Source: Piscinibacter caeni (GTDB taxonomy: Bacteria; Pseudomonadota; Gammaproteobacteria; Burkholderiales; Burkholderiaceae_C). From it: DNA of 64,000 bases. Below the pieces are notes generated by a model. That model searched no databases. It was not told the origin of the DNA and worked only from the letters and a program-made list of their open reading frames with translations. The stretch is from positions 26,518 to 90,517 of the forward strand of contig QJOU01000028.1 of assembly GCA_003265685.1 (NCBI GenBank). The letters run 5' to 3'. Positions 56,257 through 64,000 of this stretch are shown here, one piece after another. Position 1 is the stretch's first letter; every line of letters starts with the position of its first letter. The translations under genes were made by a program, and so were the position numbers.

Positions 56257-57624
56257 ATGACTCAACAAGTTCATGCAGGCCACAGCGCTCAGGCCGCTCA
56301 ACTGGCGCTCGACTTCCTCGATTCGTCACAGGCAGAACTGCGGCCTGGAGTCGACGAGCGTCCGCACGTTCACGACTGCGTCCCGGCTACCGCGATCGTC
56401 GAACCGCCGCAACTGGCGCCAGCCACCAAGGTCGCCACCGCCGAAGAGACCTCGACAACCGGCTCGGTGTCCGACCTCAGGACCTACAACCTAGACAGTG
56501 CCGACCACGAACTGCTCGGCCTTTGGCTCGATGCACGCTGCCCTGAAGGCGTGGGCACCCATGATTCGGGTCACGCGCAAACCCGAAGGCAGTACGCGCG
56601 CGAAGTGAGCCGCTTTGCGCTTTGGCTTCGCATCGATCGGAGCCGCTCGTTGGTTGATGTGACGCTGGCCGACTGCATTGGCTACCGGTCGTTTCTCGCC
56701 AACCCGATGCCGGCCGAGAAATGGTGCTCACCTCGAGCCACGCCGCGTAGCTCGGCAGCCTGGCGGCCCTTCGAAGGCCCGTTGTCACAGTCATCTGTCC
56801 GGCAGGCCTTAGTCGTCCTTCGCGCGTTCTATTCGTTCCTCGTCGGTCAAGGCCTGTGCGCCCGAAACCCGTGGGCCGCCGTTGCGAAGCCGCGTGCTGA
56901 GCCGTCGGCATTCGATGCGAGTCGCAGTCTCACCGCTGCTCAATGGATGGCCGTTCGATCTGTTGTGGATTCGATGGTGGAGCACGCATCAGGCGGGTGT
57001 AGTCCCCGCCTGCGGCAGCTGCGCTGGGTCCTCGAACTCCTTCGAGCTTCTGGGTTGCGTTTGGCGGAACTGGTTGGGGCGCGCTTGGGTCACCTTCGCT
57101 GGCAAGAGCTCGACGATTGCCCCGAAGCCGAGGGGACAGCAGGTAACGTGCGCGCTGGCGGATGGATCCTCGAAGTCGTCGGAAAAGGTGGACGGCGCCG
57201 ACGCGTACCAGTGCCTGTCGCACTGGCTGACGAACTCTCGCAGCTGGCAAGCCTGGACGGAGCGGCATCCGGAGCGGATCGGGCCATGGTGGTCCGATGG
57301 AAGAGGGCGGCCCCGGGCCAGTGGTGCCAGGACGGGCCACTCGGCGCGCACGCGCTGTACATGCAGATTCGCCAACTCATGATTCGCGTGTCGCTCTCGC
57401 TCCGCGCATCCGGTCGCAGCGAAAACGCCGACGCGCTGCAGCGTGCGACGACCCACTGGCTGAGACACACGTTCGCCTCGCACTCGGTCGCCTGCGGCGT
57501 GCCTCTGGATGTCGTCCAAGCATCGTTGGGTCACGCCAGCTTGTCGACGACCAGCCACTACGTCAAGCCCGAGCTCTCTCGCCGAATTCGCATGACTCAA
57601 ACGCGCTTCTTCGCGCGGTCGTAG
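56257..57624 (+). CDS. Tyrosine recombinase/integrase, 455 aa
   Basis: XerC/D-like integrase with a long N-terminal extension of about 85 residues. A SAM-like core-binding domain follows (HAQTRRQYAREVSRFALWLR, LSQSSVRQALVVLRAFYSFL). The catalytic domain has the first Arg in RASGLRLAELVGA (about residue 265), the HxxR motif HWLRHTFASH (about 399-408), and LGHASLSTTSHYV with the nucleophile Tyr at about 435. The set is complete, so the enzyme should be active. It is large for a simple phage integrase and resembles the recombinases of integrative elements and defence islands. It lies 11 kb from the tRNA-Asn remnant. Confidence 0.9.
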   Translation: MTQQVHAGHSAQAAQLALDFLDSSQAELRPGVDERPHVHDCVPATAIVEPPQLAPATKVATAEETSTTGSVSDLRTYNLDSADHELLGLWLDARCPEGVGTHDSGHAQTRRQYAREVSRFALWLRIDRSRSLVDVTLADCIGYRSFLANPMPAEKWCSPRATPRSSAAWRPFEGPLSQSSVRQALVVLRAFYSFLVGQGLCARNPWAAVAKPRAEPSAFDASRSLTAAQWMAVRSVVDSMVEHASGGCSPRLRQLRWVLELLRASGLRLAELVGARLGHLRWQELDDCPEAEGTAGNVRAGGWILEVVGKGGRRRRVPVPVALADELSQLASLDGAASGADRAMVVRWKRAAPGQWCQDGPLGAHALYMQIRQLMIRVSLSLRASGRSENADALQRATTHWLRHTFASHSVACGVPLDVVQASLGHASLSTTSHYVKPELSRRIRMTQTRFFARS

Positions 57625-57761
57625 TCCGTCATCGCGTCGGTCATTGCAGCTGGTTAGCGCTTCAGGGCGTCGCTTCGACAGCGCTTAGGAACGGATGCTG
57701 GCCGAGCATTCTGGGGATGTCGCAATTTCGCGTTGCCTCAAGCAATCAGTAGGAGTGAGTG

Positions 57762-58091
57762 GTGAAAGTAAACGAGGACATGTTCGATCTGGCGCGCTTT
57801 TGCGGGCCAATGGAAGTAGTCGTCTCCGTGTCTGCCGCAGTGGCGGGGAGGCAAGGTGTGCAGTTCGTGAAGAAGGCCGCCGTGCTCTTCGCAAGCGCTG
57901 CCGGCATCAAGTGCTGCGCCACGGACAACGACCGCATCGCGCTGTCAGGACCGGGCGTGCTTGCAACGCCGGGGCCAGGACTGCGCAGGCTCATCGTGAC
58001 CTGGTTGATGTCGTTGGACCAAGTGGCGCTGATCACTCTGCGAGCCGGCCGCGGGGACCCCGCATTCGTGGTGAGGTTCGAGTGCATCTGA
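57762..58091 (+). CDS. Hypothetical protein, 109 aa
   Basis: GTG 57762 with AGGAG 6 bases upstream is preferred over a GTG three bases earlier. The sequence is a small alpha/beta protein with hydrophobic stretches (MEVVVSVSAAVAGRQGVQFV, KKAAVLFASAAGIKCCATDN) but no clear membrane helix. I recognise no family. It sits between the recombinase and the NERD gene (gaps 137 and 76 bp) on the same strand and may be co-transcribed with the NERD gene. Confidence 0.5.
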   Translation: MKVNEDMFDLARFCGPMEVVVSVSAAVAGRQGVQFVKKAAVLFASAAGIKCCATDNDRIALSGPGVLATPGPGLRRLIVTWLMSLDQVALITLRAGRGDPAFVVRFECI

Positions 58092-58167
58092 CGCTGAATG
58101 GACCAGACCTCCAGTGGCACCTACAGAGGCGCCAAGCAACAACGTATTCGCGAAGAGGAAGAAATCA

Positions 58168-60234
58168 ATGAGAGTCGTGACACTGTCGAACCACGCGACC
58201 GAGCAGGTCGAGCATTCGCGCGCCCGACGGCAGCGAGCTTTCCAGTTGGTACATGACGGCTGGCAGAGGCAGGTGGACAGGCGCAGTGAAGCCATCTCTC
58301 GTAGTCGCCTCGAGATGCAGGATGCGTGGCGCACCGGGCGTCTCGGAAGGCTAGTGGCTGCGGCCGTCCGGTGGGCCGCTCAGCGGCTGTCTTCCGTGCC
58401 TGCTGAACCGCAGCCCATGCACGCCTCGGATGAAGAGGCGCGGTTCGACGCCGGTCAGGCGGGCGAAAACCACGTCGCCTGGCGCATCGCCGAGCTGTTC
58501 AATGACGAGTGGGTGATGCTGCGCGGCTACATGACCCGGGCCGGCGAGAACGACCTCCTGATGATCGGGCCGGCCGGCATCATCGCCGTCGAAGTCAAGT
58601 CCGTCGCCGGTACTGTCCACGTGCGCGATGGCGTCTGGACTCGTGACAAGTACGATCGCTTCGACAACCTCGTCGAACGCGACTTGCCGATTCAAGACGC
58701 GTCTGGACGGTCGCCCTCCCAGCAGGTCAATGCGGTCGCCGATGCGCTGGAACAACGGTTGCGCGTCAACAAGGTTCAGGTTCCGGTTCGCCGTGCAGTG
58801 ATCCTGGCGCATGCAAAGTCAATGCTGGGCGTGGTCGCGCACCCCGGTGTCGATTTGCTGGCGCTCGCACATGACCAAGATCTCTATCAGCGTCTGGTCG
58901 AGTTAGTGTCGGCGGGTAGTGGTCAGAGAGTGGTGGACGTGGCGCTGGTGGAGGACATCGTGCGGCGAGACCACGAGTACCAAACGGCGCGACGCATGAA
59001 GCGCAAGCCTCAGGCTGCTTCAAGCATCCAGTCGCCTTCCGAGACCAAAGCAGCTGTCGCCATCGTGCCCACTAGCAGCATGAGGCCGGACGACGCGGCC
59101 GCGCGAGCGTCGTCCGATCAGTTTCGACCTTCGGCCAAGCTGCCGACGTACCACGCGCCCTCAGAGCTGGAGGCGCGGCAGGCAAGAACACTCGGCCAGG
59201 ATCTCACCCGACTCGTCCTAGATAGGACCAATGCTGATCCGGCCTTCGAGTGGGAGGTGCGGCGAAAGGTCTCTGGACATCTGCAGGCCGGTGGCACTCG
59301 CGTGCTGAAGATGGCGGTCGATCCCGTGGGCGCGCCGGACGAGAGCGCGCTCCTGAAGCGACTGATCGCTGAGTGCCGCGAATCGGTCGTTCTTGACGAT
59401 CGAGTGCTGACCGCGCTGGTCGTGCCGATCGCCTGGCGTTGGACCGCACGCGAGGACGGGGCGGGTGCAAATGCACTCGTCACCCAGGCAGATCGAAACT
59501 GGCTGAACACGGTGGCCTTCGACATCCGCGTGCAACTGCGGGCAGATGGGGTCTGGTTCAGCTCACACGCCTACGAAGGCGGCCGGCTGTTGGCGCTCGA
59601 TGCCCGGCTGCTCCATGAGGCGTTGCGAAGGATGGAGCAGAAACTAGAACCTGAAATTTCGGAGCTTCTGCCCCTAGAGCTTCGGCCGCGTTCAGTACCA
59701 TCTTGGGAAGTCTTCTACGCGCTGGCTGTTGTGGCGAGCGACCCGGACGCAACCCTCGAGGTCAATAGCGAGCACGTGCAGCGGTCACTCGAACGCTCGC
59801 TCGATGGTGTTGCGGGCGCCTTCGAACTGCCAGCGTCGCTTGCAAGCAAGTCGAACGATGCGGTGCAGGTTAGCGCGGAGGGCGTGTGGACATTGGCGCA
59901 GGGCGTGCGTCATGGCCGCCAGCTCGCGCTTCGACACCTACTCGAGGCCATGTTCGCGAGCCACTCGCAGCGCACGGGTCGGATGGAATGCTGGTTCACC
60001 GTCGACAAGATGTTGAGAGTGCACCTGCTCGTCTGCGGCTCGACAACAGTGGCAGAGCAATCGTACCCACTCCACACGGAAGAGCATCCGGCCGCGGTGT
60101 TCTCCCAAGCTCTGAGTCAGGCAATCGCGGCGCGGGTGCCTCGTGAGCTTGACGTACATGTCAACGAAGTCGACGCGTATGACTATCGCCAGCATGCCCG
60201 GGCTCATGGTCTTACCTGGATCGGCAGGCCTTGA
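58168..60234 (+). CDS. NERD-domain nuclease-related protein, 688 aa
   Basis: ATG 58168 with GAGGAAG upstream; a GTG at 58114 would add 18 residues. The NERD domain (about residues 90-210) shows AGQAGENHVAWRIAEL, the ENDLLMIGP strand and the nuclease-type EVK (GIIAVEVKSVAGTVHVRDG), like restriction-endonuclease-fold nucleases. A linker rich in Ser, Pro and Lys follows (about 280-340). The C-terminal 330 residues are unrecognised alpha/beta sequence (LVVPIAWRWTARE, LLPLELRPRSVPSWEVFYAL). No helicase domain is fused, unlike many NERD proteins. A DNA- or RNA-directed defence role is likely from domain and context but not shown. Confidence 0.75.
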   Translation: MRVVTLSNHATEQVEHSRARRQRAFQLVHDGWQRQVDRRSEAISRSRLEMQDAWRTGRLGRLVAAAVRWAAQRLSSVPAEPQPMHASDEEARFDAGQAGENHVAWRIAELFNDEWVMLRGYMTRAGENDLLMIGPAGIIAVEVKSVAGTVHVRDGVWTRDKYDRFDNLVERDLPIQDASGRSPSQQVNAVADALEQRLRVNKVQVPVRRAVILAHAKSMLGVVAHPGVDLLALAHDQDLYQRLVELVSAGSGQRVVDVALVEDIVRRDHEYQTARRMKRKPQAASSIQSPSETKAAVAIVPTSSMRPDDAAARASSDQFRPSAKLPTYHAPSELEARQARTLGQDLTRLVLDRTNADPAFEWEVRRKVSGHLQAGGTRVLKMAVDPVGAPDESALLKRLIAECRESVVLDDRVLTALVVPIAWRWTAREDGAGANALVTQADRNWLNTVAFDIRVQLRADGVWFSSHAYEGGRLLALDARLLHEALRRMEQKLEPEISELLPLELRPRSVPSWEVFYALAVVASDPDATLEVNSEHVQRSLERSLDGVAGAFELPASLASKSNDAVQVSAEGVWTLAQGVRHGRQLALRHLLEAMFASHSQRTGRMECWFTVDKMLRVHLLVCGSTTVAEQSYPLHTEEHPAAVFSQALSQAIAARVPRELDVHVNEVDAYDYRQHARAHGLTWIGRP

Positions 60235-61189
60235 AGCGACGGGCATAGAGCGAACAGAGCTCCGCGTCCTCGCGGAGCATGATGTCTTCACCGGGCCCGT
60301 GGTGGAGCCTCCACGCGGCCGTCGACGCCAGGCTTGTTCCGAGGCGCGACGATGTGGTGCAGCGACGCCGCGCGAGGAAGATGGGAAGAAGTGAACGTGC
60401 GTTGCCCTCCGTTGGTCGGATGGTTTTGCTTCGGCTGACACTCGCAGTTCATGCGAGTCGCCGGCGATCGTTTCTGCACACAGGAGGGAAGGCTGTTCTT
60501 TAGGTCTAAGCGACCAGATGAGTCCGCCATTTCTGGCGGGATCCCAAATGCGTGGCGTCTGTCGACGCATACGCTTGAAGAGACCCGTTTGGATCCCCCC
60601 GATTCATGACGCATCGCGCGTCATGCTGATTGAGGGACCCATTGGGTCGACTCCATGGCCTCGTGTCTGGCTATGCCCTGTTCAACGTCCTGCCACCGGA
60701 CGTCCAAAGCCAAGGCGCCTCGCCAGCAGACGACGGCTATTGCCGACGAGCAAGCCGGTTTGTACTTTGCACATTGCCGCCGGTCCGTTTTTGGTCAACG
60801 CTCCAGCTCAAAGGCTTGGAGCGCTTACTACTAGACGGACGTGCGCAACGGCTCGTACGAGGCTAGGTCACCACGCGCTCGACGACGCTGCGGATCGGCA
60901 GGAGGCTCAAAGGCACAGCCGGGCAGCGCCGCCGCGAGTAGCGCAGCAGGTTGGAGGGCGTGCAGATGTGCCCTCGTGGTCCATACATCGCGCACATCGG
61001 CTTCGATGAGGAGAGTTCGCACCAAGCGCGCGAAGCAGCTTGGGCGCAATAGGTTGGTGCGGGCACCGGCACCGGGCATCAAGGGCTGCTTGGCAGACCT
61101 CTGGCCACACGGGTCCACTTGGTGGACGTCCTCGGCATTGCCGAATGGAATCCCAATGTTACGGGAGCGCTTCGCACCCGGTCAAGCGA

Positions 61190-61223
61190 TTACACAGATC
61201 GCTCACTGCGTTTATCTGTGTAA
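61190..61223. repeat. Perfect 10-bp inverted repeat with 14-base spacer
   Basis: TTACACAGAT (61190-61199) and ATCTGTGTAA (61214-61223) are exact reverse complements. There is no T-run on either strand, so it is not an intrinsic terminator. It could be a protein-binding palindrome, a recombination site or an old IS end. Confidence 0.6.
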
Positions 61224-61587
61224 AAACGGGCTGTAACCCGCATGGATGCTGGGTTTCAACAGGCCTCCCTATGGAAAGTCAAAATTTTGTAGACGCTTCG
61301 GAGATCGCAATCGCGCGCTCTATCGCAAGGCGCATCGACTTGAATCGGCCCTCAATCGGCCGAGGACTTCGGGTCCAGGCGGTGACTTCCGCCGTAGTAG
61401 GTCATGGCCGAGCACGGAGACCCTCAAGTTCCACAGTCATAACGCACACTGCTCGTGGATTTTGAGATGCTGTGCAAACGAGGTGGCTTGAAGGCGGTGT
61501 GTTTTGCCGCTTTGAGAGTCAACGCTGAATCTTGATCGATCAGGTTTCGCCACCCGCAACGTTGCGATGCGCCGATTCAAGGGTCTT

Positions 61588-61740
61588 GGACTTCTCCAGG
61601 ACTTCTGTAGGACTTCTGCAGGACTTCAAGCCAGCGCTTGTCCTTATACGGGGGCAGGGGCAGTCCTGCAGGACTTCTGCAGGACTTCTGCAGGACTTCT
61701 GCAGGACTTCAACCTGGAGTCATATTTCTTACGGGGGCAG
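61588..61740. repeat. Duplicated 70-bp module made of 11-bp direct repeats
   Basis: Each 70-bp unit (61588-61657 and 61671-61740) has three 11-bp repeats with consensus GGACTTCTGCA, a shortened GGACTTCAA, an 18-base spacer that differs between the units, and an identical ACGGGGGCAG box. Thirteen bases separate the units. The 11-bp period excludes a coding repeat and equals about one turn of DNA, so repeat copies face the same side of the helix. Confidence 0.85.
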
Positions 61741-61929
61741 AGCGAGCCTTTTCGTTATGACTCGCCACCGTTCCACCGCTTGACACCCCGCGCACAGAAT
61801 GACGGGACCGCAATAGTTGGTCTCCGGGTGCTCAATCATCTACCGTCGATGAGCTGAGCTTGTTCTCGGTTGCGGACTGCGGACTCATGCACCGACGCGA
61901 AAGCGACGCATCGCAGCGTGAAGTGCAAT

Positions 61930-62439
61930 TCAGGCCAAACCGATGCGCCGGACTTCGAGCGTGAAGGGGCCAGCCTGGCGCTCAGCAATCATGAGTCCGA
62001 CCCGGCGAATGCGGGCAGGGTCGAGCGCTGGTGCGCCGGGGACCTCACGGCCGCGGAAGGTGGCGCGAAAGGTCGCAAGCGGGATGTGCAGCGTCTGCCA
62101 AGCTGGCGCTGGGGTGAAACTGGCCTGGTAGTTGATGCTGTCGAAAGCGTCGTCGGTCAGCAGGTTCAGCTTGAAGCGCTTGCTCGTGCCGCGGGAATCG
62201 ATGAAGCAGGTCTGCATGGCAGGCTTGCCGCGGTTGTCTGGTGTTGATCGGATCGACGCGAAGCCGCCGTTGCGTTCGAGCGAGACACTACCTTCGAAGA
62301 CGGCGTGGCCTGCGGGGTCGTACCTGAGACGGCTGCTCGACACGCCGCCCATTACACGGTCGTCGATAGCCCTCCAATCGGCGACCGCGGCGGGGTCACT
62401 GAAGTCGAACAGCAGCCATGTCGCGTCGAGGTTGCTCAC
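61930..62439 (-). CDS. CIA30 family protein
   Basis: 169 aa. Residues 8-30 (LLFDFSDPAAVADWRAIDDR) followed by VMGGVSSSRLRYDPAGHAVF match the N-terminal signature of the CIA30 (complex I intermediate-associated protein 30) family, whose bacterial members are soluble beta-sandwich proteins of unknown function. The end PARIRRVGLMIAERQAGPFT is also typical. It lies divergently from the MazG-PIN gene with 70 bp between starts. This gene looks like normal chromosomal content. Confidence 0.85.
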   Translation of the reverse strand: MSNLDATWLLFDFSDPAAVADWRAIDDRVMGGVSSSRLRYDPAGHAVFEGSVSLERNGGFASIRSTPDNRGKPAMQTCFIDSRGTSKRFKLNLLTDDAFDSINYQASFTPAPAWQTLHIPLATFRATFRGREVPGAPALDPARIRRVGLMIAERQAGPFTLEVRRIGLA

Positions 62440-62509
62440 AGCCCGATTTTGAAGCGAGCCGATGGTGTTGGCGCGGGTGGCAAGATGCGCGTGCAGAAGG
62501 GAGACAGGG

Positions 62510-63766
62510 ATGAACCTTGGTGAACTGCAGGCCGAACTGCGGCACTTCGCGGCGGAGCGCGATTGGCAGCCGTTTCACACGCCGAAGAACCTCTCGACTG
62601 CGCTCATGGTCGAGGCGGCCGAGCTGGCGGAAATCTTCCAGTGGCAGACGCCCGAGGAGTCGCTGCTTGCGCACGAGAACGCCGGCGCCAAGCAACGCAT
62701 CGGCGAGGAAGTCGCGGATGTACTGCTCTATCTGTTGCAGGTGGCGGACCACTGCCAGGTCGATGTCGCCCAGGCAGTGCGTGACAAGCTCGCGAAGAAC
62801 GCCATCAAGTACCCGGCGAAGCATGCGATCGCGAGGGTGTCGCCGACGCGCGCATCGGTGCCAGGCACACATGTCCTGCTCGACTACGAGAACGTCCAGC
62901 CGAGCGAGTCCGAACTGCGGGCACTGGTCCCGGATGTGGGCCAGATCTGGGTGTTCCATGGGCCGCATCAGCGCGACGTCGAGAAGCGCTTCGAATCGTT
63001 CGGGACGGGTGCGACGGCGGTGCCGATCAGCAAGGCGGGCAAGAACGCGCTGGACTTCCATTTGTCGTTCTACATGGGCTACATCGCGTCGCGCAATCCA
63101 GAGTCACCGATGGTGGTCGTCGCCAACGATAAGGGCTACGAGCCAATGCTGGAGCATGCGAGGGCGATGGGGTTCGCGGTGCGTCGGCAGCCTCATGGGG
63201 AGCTGAAGCCACCTACGAAGAAGTCTGCTGCGAAGAAGGTGGCTGCCAAGAAAGCATCAGCGAAGGAGGTTGTAGCGAAGAAGGTTGCAGCGAAGAAGGT
63301 GGCAGCCAAAAAGAGCGCTTCGAAGAAGGTCGTTGCTGCGAACGCCCCGGCCAAGGCGACCCCAACCAAGAAGGCAGCTGCCGCCAAGAAGCCGTCACCG
63401 GCAACGAAAGCTACTGCAGCTACGGGGGGTACGGCGCAGGTCGAACGCGAGAGTTCCGCTGCAGCCGCCACAGCTGTCGAGCCAGTGTCGCCGCCGCCTG
63501 TCGCGCAGCCGCCCTCACAGGTTGTCGTCAGAAGGATGGTTGAAGGGCTTCGGAAGATGGGGGCCAATCGACCGCCCAAACTGGCTTCCCTGCGTCGGGC
63601 CCTGAAGCCTATGCTGGGAACGCTGGTCTCTGAGCAGGCCATTGCCTTGTCGGTGGAGCGACTCCTGGCTGATGGTGTGATTGCCATTGAGCCCCAGGGC
63701 GTCGTGCGCTATCCGTCCTTTGGGCCTGATGCGCCGGACGCGGCGAGCGCACACACAGACAAGTAG
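62510..63766 (+). CDS. MazG-like pyrophosphohydrolase fused to PIN-like nuclease and C-terminal helical domain
   Basis: 418 aa; ATG 62510 has AAGGGAG upstream. Residues 1-105 are a MazG-type NTP pyrophosphohydrolase (VEAAELAEIFQW with the EAAEL metal motif, and IGEEVADVLLYLLQ). About 117-232 form a PIN/NYN-like nuclease with acidic residues in VLLDYENVQP, NALDFHLSFYMG and VVVANDKGYEPM. A linker of repeated AAKK units (about 236-315) resembles histone H1 tails. A C-terminal domain (VVRRMVEGLRKMGANRPPKL, LADGVIAIEPQGVVRY) closes it. The PIN part is often a separate protein; an in-frame GTG at 62858 could still produce it alone. The fusion suggests linked nucleotide clean-up and RNA cutting. Confidence 0.82.
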   Translation: MNLGELQAELRHFAAERDWQPFHTPKNLSTALMVEAAELAEIFQWQTPEESLLAHENAGAKQRIGEEVADVLLYLLQVADHCQVDVAQAVRDKLAKNAIKYPAKHAIARVSPTRASVPGTHVLLDYENVQPSESELRALVPDVGQIWVFHGPHQRDVEKRFESFGTGATAVPISKAGKNALDFHLSFYMGYIASRNPESPMVVVANDKGYEPMLEHARAMGFAVRRQPHGELKPPTKKSAAKKVAAKKASAKEVVAKKVAAKKVAAKKSASKKVVAANAPAKATPTKKAAAAKKPSPATKATAATGGTAQVERESSAAAATAVEPVSPPPVAQPPSQVVVRRMVEGLRKMGANRPPKLASLRRALKPMLGTLVSEQAIALSVERLLADGVIAIEPQGVVRYPSFGPDAPDAASAHTDK

Positions 63767-63827
63767 ATCCAGCAAGCTTGGGCACCATCCATCATTGGCG
63801 CACAACATCAAACAGGAGTCCTCGTCC

Positions 63828-64000
63828 ATGACCGCCAAGGCACTGTACTTCCCGCACATTCAGATGCCGAACACGGCGTGGACCACCCAGTCGCTGCTGT
63901 ATTGGGACAAGGTCGCATCGATCGTTCCCATGAACTTCATGCACGAACCCGAGCCCTTGAGCGACTTCATGCGCACTGACCTTGCCCCTGAATCCCGTAG
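63828..64000 (+). CDS. DUF6236-like protein, 5' part only
   Basis: The window ends inside this gene. ATG 63828 has AGGAG 9 bases upstream. The visible 57 residues begin MTAKALYFPHIQMPNTAWTT and continue QSLLYWDKVASIVPMNF, which resembles the start of DUF6236 proteins found on islands and phages. Function unknown. It follows the MazG-PIN gene by 61 bp on the same strand. Confidence 0.6.
   Translation, partial: MTAKALYFPHIQMPNTAWTTQSLLYWDKVASIVPMNFMHEPEPLSDFMRTDLAPESR

Larger units (their letters stand above)
60235..61929. other. Gene-poor stretch of 1.7 kb in the accessory region
   Basis: No supported coding region on either strand; the open frames present are short and lack ribosome sites or recognisable products. 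Directly after the NERD gene lies a perfect hairpin GCTCCGCG/CGCGGAGC (60259-60278), without a T-run. Further on are an inverted repeat at 61190-61223 and the duplicated 11-bp-repeat module at 61588-61740 (both listed separately). The stretch is probably decayed or regulatory DNA. Confidence 0.5.

Noticed and set aside
60518..61236. Several frames of 130-160 codons in the gene-poor stretch
   Set aside because: They overlap in different frames, are rich in Arg and Ser without motifs and have no credible start; probably chance.
61588..61740. CRISPR array
   Set aside because: Repeats are 11 bp and directly adjacent with no unique spacers of constant size, and there are no cas genes.
61532..61857. 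Two open frames running through the 11-bp repeats
   Set aside because: The repeat period is not a multiple of three, so the translations are different garbled repeats (LQDFCRTSAG); no ribosome site. I treat the repeats as non-coding.

Overview
The window is a very GC-rich bacterial chromosome segment that fits a betaproteobacterium of the order Burkholderiales (Rubrivivax/Leptothrix/Methylibium-like). The basis is the gene content: a Bug-type (TctC) binding protein, a CDP-6-deoxyglucoseen-reductase-like flavoprotein, a LapG-type cysteine protease, and the ftsK-lolA-rarA order. There is no species-level evidence.

Positions 1-45000 are mostly core genome. Blocks in order: a DUF4010/MgtC membrane protein with a beta-CASP metallo-hydrolase and a secreted intradiol dioxygenase (10-4383, minus); ftsK-lolA-rarA (plus); a livHMGF branched-chain amino-acid ABC transporter without its binding protein (9101-12637); a Bug protein with a ferredoxin-type reductase; an S1C/PDZ protein that has lost catalytic residues; cytochrome c; rhomboid protease; tRNA-Leu(CAA); cysM-NUDIX-tusA; a 2-hydroxyacid-dehydrogenase-like protein with altered catalytic positions; valS; an S41 protease lipoprotein; an orphan OmpR-type regulator; a DUF4397 lipoprotein; guaC; a patatin; uvrD; and a LapG-like protease. 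Seven minus-strand genes (34707-42933) encode two adjacent ribose-type sugar ABC transporters ending at a strong intrinsic terminator. A SWIM zinc-finger gene at 43236-44926 is broken by a frameshift.

At 45055-45103 lies the 3' part of a tRNA-Asn gene, still followed by its terminator but with an acceptor stem that cannot pair. This is the expected left junction of an element integrated in a tRNA-Asn. To its right the GC content is visibly lower, TTG/GTG starts are common and the genes are accessory: an ankyrin-repeat protein with a 54-aa partner, a HicA-like protein, an AbiE-type toxin-antitoxin pair with a palindromic operator, a TOTE-type primase fused to a superfamily-2 helicase, a DUF4224 gene followed by the severed head of a phage integrase and the tail of an Lhr-like helicase, two unrecognised genes (516 and 144 aa), a tyrosine recombinase, a NERD-domain protein, and a 1.7-kb gene-poor stretch holding a duplicated 70-bp module built of 11-bp repeats. 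The window ends with a CIA30-family gene, a MazG-PIN fusion and the start of a DUF6236-like gene. This half reads as a defence/mobility island that has been rearranged more than once. Its right end, where an intact tRNA-Asn is predicted, is not visible.
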